A stretch of 19,636 bases of DNA from an uncultured Lachnospiraceae bacterium (GTDB lineage: Bacteria; Bacillota; Clostridia; Lachnospirales; Lachnospiraceae), in the NCBI GenBank assembly GCA_947003375.1, contig CAMQOJ010000020.1, forward strand, positions 1 through 19,636, given 5' to 3'. The position numbers were made by a program, and so were the translations under genes. The notes beneath the pieces are model-generated. The model was not told where the DNA came from. It did no database searches and worked only from the letters and a program-made list of their open reading frames with translations. Shown here piece by piece: positions 14,606-19,636 of this stretch; the first letter of the stretch is position 1, and the number at the start of each line of letters is the position of its first letter.

Positions 14606-14809
14606 TTATTTGAGGCTGCCGGCGGTGTCGAACATACCGTGCTCCGGCGTGAACAGCTTCCCGATCCGCAGACCTCTGTCCATGAACAGGTCCACGTTCA
14701 CCCTCCAGAGGGAATCCACCCCGGAATAGTTCGTGATCAGCCCGATGCACTTCCCCCTGAATATCCCTTCGAATTCCTCCAGCCGGTCCAGTCCCAATAC
14801 CGTCCTCAT
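14606..14809 (-). pseudogene. N-terminal remnant of a NamZ/DUF1343 exo-beta-N-acetylmuramidase
   Basis: The 67-residue frame matches the beginning of DUF1343 proteins (NamZ, which trims N-acetylmuramic acid from peptidoglycan fragments). GLDRLEEFEGIFRGKCIGL is followed by ITNYSGVDS (25-33) and LFTPEHGMF (52-60), the two best-known N-terminal motifs. It then stops at TAGSLK, where intact members, usually around 400 residues, continue. The stop is followed within 21 bp by the next gene, so the rest has been deleted. It still has a good promoter, and its ATG at 14809 has a G-rich ribosome binding site, so a short peptide may be made. It may persist because it carries the promoter for the downstream genes. 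Confidence 0.75.
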
Positions 14810-14877
14810 ATCCGCCCCTGCCTTTCCTGGCCTGTAAGGCCATGCGCAATGCATTTCCAGCATCTTCCAGCCCTCTT

Positions 14878-14906
14878 ATTGTACCATACAATCCGCGTAT
14901 TGGGAA
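14878..14906 (-). promoter_or_regulatory. Promoter of the NamZ-remnant/CBM/HAM1-like operon
   Basis: On the minus strand TTCCCA (14901-14906) and TACAAT (14878-14883) are 17 bp apart, with TGG directly before the -10 (an extended -10). Transcription should start near 14871, about 60 bases before the remnant's ATG. It is divergent from the CmpB-family gene's promoter. Confidence 0.68.
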
Positions 14907-14943
14907 CCTGGTTTTGCCCCGGCGCGAATGCCGTTTTGCGGGA

Positions 14944-14972
14944 TTGCCGTTTCTATGGCGGCATGGTATACT
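14944..14972 (+). promoter_or_regulatory. Promoter of the CmpB-family membrane protein gene
   Basis: TTGCCG (14944-14949) and TATACT (14967-14972) are 17 bp apart, with TGG before the -10. The -10 lies in a nearly palindromic stretch CATGGTATACTATG (14962-14975), which could be an operator. The leader to the ATG at 15018 would be about 40 bases. Confidence 0.7.
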
Positions 14973-15017
14973 ATGGTATGTTATTCGGAAAAAGATGCAC
15001 AAAGGAAGAGGATTGAT

Positions 15018-16394
15018 ATGACATACGTTTTGACAGATCTGGTCTGGCTGTTTTTCATCTACTCCTTCGCGGGCTGGTGTGCGGAGGTGTGCTTCGCCGC
15101 GTTCAGCCGCAGGAAGTTCGTGAACCGGGGCTTCGTGAACAGCCCCTACTGCACCATATACGGCTTCAGCGCGGTGCTCTTCGCAGTGTTCCTGCCGGAG
15201 CTTGTGGGCAGCCTGTTCTTCCTCTTCCTGGGGGGCCTGCTGCTGGCCTCCATTGTGGAATACACCACGGGCATGCTCATGGAGAAGATTTTCCGCAGGA
15301 AGTTGTGGGATTATTCTGAAATCAAGTACAATTTGGGCGGCTATGTCTGCCTCCGGTATTCCCTGCTGTGGGGGCTGCTGGCCGTGGCCACCATGCGCTT
15401 CCTGAACCCGGTGCTGTGCGGTCTGCTGCGGGGCATCCCCCGGCCTGTGACCTTGGTGGCGCAGTGGACTGCCGCAGGGCTTCTGGCGGCGGATTTCGTC
15501 ACCACCTCCATGGCAGTCCTGGGCATGAAGGTCACAGCGAAGCGCCTGTCCCAGCTCTCCGAGGGCATGCAGCAGACCTCCAGGCTCCTGGAAAACCGGC
15601 TCACCGCGGGCGTACAGAAGCGGATGCAGCACTCCTTCCCCTCCATCAATCCGGAGGACATCGCGGCGGACATCCGGGCGAAATCGGAGCGGGCAAAGGC
15701 GGGGCACGCGGTGTTCGCGGAAGGGTGCTGCTTCTATAAGCTGACTGCGCTGTTCTTCATCGGGGCGTTCCTGGGGGACCTGACGGAGACTGTCTTCTGC
15801 CTCCTGACCACCGGGGTGCTCATGAGCCGCAGCAGCGTGGTGTACGGGCCTTTCAGCATCGTCTGGGGCCTGGGCTGCGCACTGCTGACCCTGTTCCTCT
15901 ACCGGTATCGGAACAGGAGCGACAGGCATATCTTCCTGGCGGGCACGCTGCTGGGGGGCGCTTACGAGTATGTCTGCAGCGTGTTCACGGAGCTGGTCTT
16001 CGGCACGGTGTTCTGGGACTACAGCGGCTTCGCCTTTAACCTGGGCGGGCGCATAAACCTGCTTTATTGCTTTTTCTGGGGGATTGCGGCTGTGGTGTGG
16101 CTGAAGATGATCTATCCGAAGCTGTCGGATCTGATAGAGAGGCTGCCGGTGCGGGCGGGGAAGATTCTGTGCAACTGCCTGATTGTGTTCATGGTCTTGA
16201 ATATGGCCGTCTCCTCCCTGGCGCTGGCAAGGTATACGCAGCGGCATACGGACGGCACCGGGAAGGAAACGGCAGAAAGCGCTGCCTCCGCCGACAGGGC
16301 CCAGGATGAAGATCCGCTGGCCGCCTTTTTGGACGAGCATTTCCCGGACGAGCGGATGGAGCGGATCTATCCCAATGCGAAGCTGGTGGAGTGA
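15018..16394 (+). CDS. CmpB-family membrane protein (putative ABC permease) with tandem duplicated domain
   Basis: A 458-residue membrane protein of the ABC_trans_CmpB family (PF06541 type), annotated in genomes as putative ABC transporter permease although the role is unproven. The family pattern occurs twice. The first copy is at about 15-125 (FAGWCAEVCF, YCTIYGF, EYTTGMLMEKIFRRKLWDYS, YNLGGYVCLRYSLLWG). The second is at about 250-365 (FLGDLTETVF, VYGPFSIVWG, EYVCSVFTELVFGTVFWDYS, FNLGGRINLLYCFFWG). A basic, helical linker (about 172-235) joins them, and the C-terminus is acidic (about 411-458). The start at 15018 has AGGAAGAGG just upstream; an earlier in-frame start at 14928 would begin before the promoter. 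The duplication suggests an internally fused pseudodimer. Confidence 0.88.
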   Translation: MTYVLTDLVWLFFIYSFAGWCAEVCFAAFSRRKFVNRGFVNSPYCTIYGFSAVLFAVFLPELVGSLFFLFLGGLLLASIVEYTTGMLMEKIFRRKLWDYSEIKYNLGGYVCLRYSLLWGLLAVATMRFLNPVLCGLLRGIPRPVTLVAQWTAAGLLAADFVTTSMAVLGMKVTAKRLSQLSEGMQQTSRLLENRLTAGVQKRMQHSFPSINPEDIAADIRAKSERAKAGHAVFAEGCCFYKLTALFFIGAFLGDLTETVFCLLTTGVLMSRSSVVYGPFSIVWGLGCALLTLFLYRYRNRSDRHIFLAGTLLGGAYEYVCSVFTELVFGTVFWDYSGFAFNLGGRINLLYCFFWGIAAVVWLKMIYPKLSDLIERLPVRAGKILCNCLIVFMVLNMAVSSLALARYTQRHTDGTGKETAESAASADRAQDEDPLAAFLDEHFPDERMERIYPNAKLVE

Positions 16395-16425
16395 GCGGGA
16401 GGCAGCGCAGCCTCCTGCCCATTTT
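16395..16425 (+). terminator. Terminator after the CmpB-family gene
   Basis: Directly after the stop codon a 9-bp stem (16395-16403 with 16410-16418, one G-T pair) surrounds a 6-base loop and is followed by CCATTTTG. The T-run is short, so it is a moderate terminator. Confidence 0.65.
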
Positions 16426-16442
16426 GCGCAACTGTCATGGCA

Positions 16443-16831
16443 TCAGCCCCTCTCGAGGAATTCGGCCGGTGCCATGATTTCAGGATGTTCCAAACCGGAT
16501 TCCAAAAAATCCTTATCGCCAGTCACAAGGATATCTGCCTTTGCCATAAGCGCTGCACGTAAAATCGGGCGGTCCTTTACATCCCTAATCTGGGATTCCG
16601 ATACATCTTCATCCACTGGAACCGGCACCAATTCCAGTGTCAGCAGTGCGGTTGAGAGAAATCTGTCCAATGCGGCAAGTCGCATCGGAAATTTCTTATT
16701 GAATACCCGCTTCATTTCGTCTACATTCTGCTCACAGATCAGACCGTGGTTAGGATAGGAAGCAGCTTTTACATAAGCCTGATAAGGCACGCCGCAGATA
16801 TGAGGACATTTGTATCAATCAGGACCCTCAT
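16443..16831 (-). pseudogene. PIN-domain toxin gene, frameshifted near the N-terminus
   Basis: A type II toxin of the PIN_3/COG1569 family, predicted to be an RNA-cutting nuclease. The natural start is the ATG at 16831, which overlaps the antitoxin stop as ATGA and reads MRVLIDTNVLISAA with catalytic Asp6. That frame then ends after six more codons. The rest of the protein (PYQAYVKAASYPNHGLICEQ onwards, with KDRPILRAA and TGDKDFLESG carrying the other acidic residues) continues in the next frame from 16790. Relatives, as I recall, have a few more residues (of the type LxxxG) between ISAA and PYQAY. A deletion whose length is one more than a multiple of three, in or near GCGGCGTGCC, therefore explains it. 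A protein begun at GTG 16790 would lack the first catalytic Asp and probably be inactive. An assembly error is the alternative. Confidence 0.85.
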
Positions 16832-17103
16832 AGATTTTCGTCCTCATTCCTTAATTCTTTCACAAGCGCCATGACATCGTCATCAGACATAAGACCGGCA
16901 CGTTCCGCCTCTCCCACCATTTCACTTTGGAGCATCTGCATGGCATAGACGGCTGAGTTCACAATGCGGACAGTACCTCCTTCCACAATAAAAGAAATCC
17001 GGTCTCCGCTTGTTACGCCAAGCACCTTACGGATATCCTTCGGAATGGTGACCTGGCCTTTTGCCATCACCTTTGCGTTGTCAACAAAAGCGTGTGCGTA
17101 CAT
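16828..17103 (-). CDS. AbrB/MazE-type antitoxin
   Basis: A 91-residue antitoxin with a swapped-hairpin AbrB DNA-binding domain at about 8-55: AKGQVTIPKDIRKVLGV (14-30), then SGDRISFIVEGGTVRIVN. The C-terminal helix (about 55-91, ending NEDENL) is the part expected to hold the toxin. The start at 17103 has a perfect AGGAGG eight bases upstream. It overlaps the PIN toxin start by four bases (ATGA), the classic translationally coupled order of antitoxin then toxin. Such antitoxins repress their own promoter, and a fitting palindrome lies upstream. Base composition is visibly richer in A/T than the flanking genes, a hint of horizontal arrival. Confidence 0.92.
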   Translation of the reverse strand: MYAHAFVDNAKVMAKGQVTIPKDIRKVLGVTSGDRISFIVEGGTVRIVNSAVYAMQMLQSEMVGEAERAGLMSDDDVMALVKELRNEDENL

Positions 17104-17158
17104 ATCTTTCGCCTCCTGTCTTTTTGGATAACCATCCTTCCATCATTACATGACACGG

Positions 17159-17180
17159 AAAGTAGGGATTTCCCTACTTT
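17159..17180. promoter_or_regulatory. Perfect 22-bp palindrome, likely antitoxin operator
   Basis: AAAGTAGGGA and TCCCTACTTT (10-bp arms) face each other across TT. The palindrome starts one base after the -10 of the antitoxin promoter and covers the expected transcription start. It is well placed for the AbrB-like antitoxin to block its own promoter. Confidence 0.8.
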
Positions 17181-17181
17181 T

Positions 17182-17210
17182 ATTATATGCGGCTGTCATG
17201 AAAAAATCAA
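17182..17210 (-). promoter_or_regulatory. Near-consensus promoter of the toxin-antitoxin locus
   Basis: On the minus strand TTGATT (17205-17210) and a perfect TATAAT (17182-17187) are exactly 17 bp apart. Start of transcription is expected near 17175, inside the palindrome. Confidence 0.88.
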
Positions 17211-17247
17211 ATAAAATTGCTGAATGAAATTTGTTTTTCGGACGCCC

Positions 17248-18129
17248 TCACCGACAGCAGATTTCCCCATACATCTCCGGCTGCCTGTCCCGGAACAGCC
17301 CCCAGCTGAAGCGCATCTCTTCTATGGCATCCAGGTCGAAGGTATGCATGATCGCCTTCTCCCGGTCCCTGCCCGCGTCCTCCAGGATCTCCCCCGTCTC
17401 GTCCGTGATGAAGGAGGAGCCGTAGAAGGTCAGGGCAGAGGACTGGCCGTTATTCTCCTTTGAGGGCGCCACGGTCTCCTGCCCGATGCGGTTAGCCGCA
17501 ACTACCGGCACCACATTGGCCGCGGCGTGGCCCTGCATGCAGCGCCGCCAGTGGGGCATGCTGTCGCACTCTATGATGGGCTCGGAGCCGATGGCCGTGG
17601 GATAGAGCAGGATCTGCGCCCCCATCAGGGCCATGCACCGGGCCGCCTCCGGGAACCACTGGTCCCAGCAGATGCCCAGGCCGATTTTGCCGTAGGCAGT
17701 GTCCCAGACCTGGAAGCCCGTATTCCCCGGGGTGAAATAGAATTTCTCCTGGTAGAAATGGTCGTCGGGGATATGGGTCTTGCGGTATACGCCCTTCAGC
17801 TCCCCGTCCGCGTCGATCATGGCCACGGAATTGTAGGTCACGTTCCCCGCCCGCTCGAAGAAGCTCACCGGCAACACCACCTTCAGCTCTGCGGCCACCT
17901 GGCGCAGCCGGCACACCGCCGGATTCTCCCACACCGTCATGGCCAGCCTGTAGGAATCATAATTCCGCTCCTGGCAGAAATACCATGTTTCGAAAAGCTC
18001 CGGCAGCAGAATCACCTGGGCCCCGTCCCCGGCTGCCTGCCGTATCCATCCTTCCGCCGCCGCCAGGTTCTCCTCCCTGGAACGGTTGCAGTACATCTGC
18101 ACCGCCGCCACCGTCAACTCCTGTCCCAT
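17248..18129 (-). CDS. aguB: N-carbamoylputrescine amidase
   Basis: A 293-residue nitrilase-superfamily enzyme that hydrolyses N-carbamoylputrescine to putrescine, CO2 and ammonia, the second step from agmatine. The Glu-Lys-Cys triad is complete: Glu44 in LLPELFETWY, Lys117 in YRKTHIPDD and Cys154 in GICWDQWFPE. The segments FYQEKFYFTPGNTGF and MPHWRRCMQGHAAANVVPVV are typical of this subfamily and set it apart from general nitrilases. The length is normal. GGTGGAGG lies just before the ATG. It lies 305 bp downstream of aguA on the same strand, with a hairpin cluster between. No agmatine antiporter or carbamate kinase gene is in the window, so this is the amidase route and not the ptc/agmatine fermentation cluster. 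Confidence 0.95.
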   Translation of the reverse strand: MGQELTVAAVQMYCNRSREENLAAAEGWIRQAAGDGAQVILLPELFETWYFCQERNYDSYRLAMTVWENPAVCRLRQVAAELKVVLPVSFFERAGNVTYNSVAMIDADGELKGVYRKTHIPDDHFYQEKFYFTPGNTGFQVWDTAYGKIGLGICWDQWFPEAARCMALMGAQILLYPTAIGSEPIIECDSMPHWRRCMQGHAAANVVPVVAANRIGQETVAPSKENNGQSSALTFYGSSFITDETGEILEDAGRDREKAIMHTFDLDAIEEMRFSWGLFRDRQPEMYGEICCR

Positions 18130-18237
18130 ACATCCTCCACCTTTCTATCAAAATGCAAATACCTCAATATATCCGCCAACCCTTCCAACATACCATCCCC
18201 AGCAGCACAACCAGCCGACAAACCGCCGCGACCTGGA

Positions 18238-18352
18238 AGAATGCCCTCACAAAGCGATCCTTGTTCGCTTGGGCATTCTGACCTGTGAAACTGGCTCGCA
18301 AAGCGAACTTGTTCGCAAGCGAGTCGTATTCGCAAGCGAACCTTGTTCGCTT
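18238..18352. repeat. Cluster of three GCGAAC/GTTCGC hairpins between aguA and aguB
   Basis: Three related inverted repeats lie in a row. In 18238-18279 an outer 9-bp stem AGAATGCCC/GGGCATTCT encloses AAGCGATC-CTT-GTTCGCTT (one mismatch). In 18295-18323 CTCGC/GCGAG encloses GCGAAC-TT-GTTCGC. In 18334-18352 AAGCGAAC-CTT-GTTCGCTT is a perfect 8-bp hairpin. The shared core is GCGAAC...GTTCGC. They look like REP/BIME-type palindromic elements. No coding frame here looks real, and the T-runs needed for termination are missing. The rest of the 305-bp gap (18130-18434) holds only a weak AGAGG/CCTCT stem after aguA (about 18385-18405). Confidence 0.85.
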
Positions 18353-18434
18353 TGAGAGCCTGGAAGTTCCTGGCGGACGTCCTAAAGAGGTGGGCTATCC
18401 CCTCTCTTGGCCCCCTAGAACTTCTTCTCACACT

Positions 18435-19529
18435 TCACACCGGCACCTGCTGGGTGATGCAGTGTATATTCCCTCCCCCGATCAGGATATCCCGGGCGTA
18501 GATCTGCACCACCTCCCTGTCCGGAAACAGCCCCTGCAGAATCTCCTTCGCCGCCTGGTCCGCCGGATCCCCGAAGCCCGGCATCACGATGCTGCCGTTG
18601 GCGATGTAGAAGTTCACATAGGAGGCCGCCAGCCGCTCCCCCGCCGTCCTGGTGGGCTGGTCCCGGCAGGCGTCCAGCCCCCGGCACTCCTCCTCCGTGA
18701 CGGTCACGGGCTGCGGCAGGGGCAGCTTGTGCACTCTGATTCTCCTGCCCTTCGCGTCCAGGGCCTGCTCCAGGTAATCCAGGCAGGCCCTGGACATGGC
18801 GTACTGCACGTCCGTCCGGTCCTCCGTCCAGGCCAGCACCACCTCCCCCGGCGCGGTGAAGGCGCAGATGTTGTCCACATGCTCGTTGGTCTCGTCGTTG
18901 TAGATGCCCCGGGGCAGCCAGAGGATCTTCGATACGTTCAGATACGCCCGCAGCACCTCCTCGATCTCTTCCCTGGAAAGCGCCGGATTCCGCCCCCCGC
19001 TCAACAGGCAGCTCTCCGTCACCATGCAGGTCCCCTCCCCGTCCACATGGATGGAGCCGCCCTCCAGGATGAAGTCCCGCTTGCAGTACACGTCCTTCTC
19101 CAGCAGGTCGCAGAGCTTCCGCGCCATCTGGTCGTCCTTGTCCCAGGGGAAGTACAGGCCGTCGTGGAGGCCGCCCCAGGCGTTGAAGCCCCAGTCTATG
19201 CCCCTTATGACACCCGTGTCGTTTTTTACAAAGGTGGGCGCGTAGTCCCTGGCCCAGGCGTCATTGCTGGACATCTCCACCACCCGGATATGGGCGGGGA
19301 GCAGGGCTCTGGCATTGTCGTACTGGGCCCCGCTGGCGCAGACCGTCACCTGCTCCGACCTGGCGATGGCCTCGGCCACCTCCGCGAAGGCCCTTCTGGC
19401 CGCGTATCCGCCGTACTGCCAGGAGTCCGCCCTCTCCGGGAATATCAGGATGCAGCCCTGATGGGGCTCGAACTCCGCGGGCATCCGGAAGCCGTCCGCG
19501 GACGGAGTGGAAGCTTTGATGATTTCCAT
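18435..19529 (-). CDS. aguA: Agmatine deiminase
   Basis: A 364-residue enzyme that converts agmatine to N-carbamoylputrescine and ammonia, the substrate step before AguB. It belongs to the pentein/guanidino-group-modifying superfamily. Visible markers are NDAWARDYAPTF (89-100), WGFNAWGG (113-120), the EGGSIH segment (156-161) with the catalytic acid region, His217 in NDETNEHVDN, and the catalytic Cys357 in GGGNIHCITQQ at the C-terminus. The position of the cysteine and the length agree with the well-studied enterococcal enzyme. GGAGAGGG precedes the ATG. It is the first gene of an aguA-aguB pair and starts after an AT-rich promoter region at the window's right end. Confidence 0.97.
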   Translation of the reverse strand: MEIIKASTPSADGFRMPAEFEPHQGCILIFPERADSWQYGGYAARRAFAEVAEAIARSEQVTVCASGAQYDNARALLPAHIRVVEMSSNDAWARDYAPTFVKNDTGVIRGIDWGFNAWGGLHDGLYFPWDKDDQMARKLCDLLEKDVYCKRDFILEGGSIHVDGEGTCMVTESCLLSGGRNPALSREEIEEVLRAYLNVSKILWLPRGIYNDETNEHVDNICAFTAPGEVVLAWTEDRTDVQYAMSRACLDYLEQALDAKGRRIRVHKLPLPQPVTVTEEECRGLDACRDQPTRTAGERLAASYVNFYIANGSIVMPGFGDPADQAAKEILQGLFPDREVVQIYARDILIGGGNIHCITQQVPV

Positions 19530-19569
19530 GAATTAACCCTCTCCGGAAAAAAATTCCTTAATTTTTTTA

Positions 19570-19605
19570 CCTATATTTTTTATAATTCCTTAAGTCCAAG
19601 GTCAA
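19570..19605 (-). promoter_or_regulatory. Probable aguA promoter region
   Basis: The 107 bp before aguA are strongly A/T rich. On the minus strand TTGACC (19600-19605) is followed by TATAAA at only 15 bp or TAAAAA at 17 bp. A second overlapping pair is TTGGAC (19594-19599) with TATAGG at 18 bp. Which is used cannot be decided. No gene is visible between 19530 and 19636. Confidence 0.4.
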
Positions 19606-19636
19606 ACTTTAGACACATTTTCAGGGTATGATAGAG

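Noticed and set aside
14484..16340. 618-codon open frame on the minus strand
   Set aside because: It is the antisense of the CmpB-family gene and of the promoter region, is rich in His, Gln and Arg as GC-rich shadows are, and matches no family.
16788..16795. Programmed ribosomal frameshift in the PIN toxin
   Set aside because: No slippery heptamer or downstream signal is visible, and residues seem to be missing relative to the family, so a deletion or assembly error is simpler.
19584..19605. MerR-type operator before aguA
   Set aside because: The TTGACCTTGGA start looks familiar, but the matching inverted half is missing and the -35/-10 spacing does not show the long MerR spacer.
18285..19631. 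448-codon plus-strand frame
   Set aside because: Starts inside the REP-like hairpins and is antisense to aguA; it has no ribosome binding site.

Overview
The window looks like a contig end from a fairly GC-rich gut Firmicute, most likely a Lachnospiraceae (Clostridium cluster XIVa) bacterium. The clues are the gene content (YesL/DUF624, an orphan MsmX/UgpC-type ABC ATPase, a PucR/CdaR-type regulator, a CmpB-family membrane protein, a Zn-knuckle methionyl-tRNA synthetase with a C-terminal tRNA-binding domain), strong AGGAGG-type ribosome binding sites, and small Lachnospiraceae-type hypothetical proteins. This assignment is inference from family resemblance. The first 47 bases are not biological: they are an Illumina Nextera (Tn5) adapter with part of the P5 primer and an 8-base index, so the left edge is an artefact and the first gene is artificially truncated.

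Left block (48-10657, all minus strand). Reading in transcription order from the right: a membrane-anchored peptidoglycan amidase with a long Arg-rich cytoplasmic tail; rpe (ribulose-phosphate epimerase); a Lachnospiraceae-type protein of unknown function; a leader with a candidate terminator/antiterminator; then a tight cluster metG - alpha/beta hydrolase - GNAT acetyltransferase - YesL membrane protein (gaps of 33, 24 and 18 bp). After an AT-rich promoter region come the shared sugar-ABC-importer ATPase with its own intrinsic terminator, a CdaR-like regulator, a terminator-like structured leader, and a truncated small gene.

Middle block (10658-16394). A plus-strand MFS transporter and glycerophosphodiester phosphodiesterase follow a good promoter. 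They converge, across a palindromic hairpin, on a minus-strand operon made of a truncated NamZ/DUF1343 remnant, a discoidin-like carbohydrate-binding protein and a HAM1-like NTP pyrophosphatase (the last two overlap by ATGA). That operon diverges from a plus-strand gene for a CmpB-family membrane protein that is an internal tandem duplication. Both divergent promoters have extended -10 elements.

Right block (16395-19636, minus strand). A type II toxin-antitoxin locus (AbrB/MazE-like antitoxin plus PIN-domain toxin) has a near-consensus promoter and a perfect 22-bp palindrome over the expected start of transcription. Its toxin gene is frameshifted near the N-terminus. Upstream of it lie aguB and aguA, which convert agmatine to putrescine. 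They are separated by 305 bp holding a cluster of three GCGAAC/GTTCGC hairpins.

No rRNA, tRNA, CRISPR array, insertion sequence or phage gene was recognised. No complete undescribed system is evident. The best leads are the candidate metG attenuator, the structured leader at the left end, the hairpin cluster between aguA and aguB, the tandem-repeat cytoplasmic tail of the amidase, and the NamZ-remnant/CBM/HAM1-like operon.
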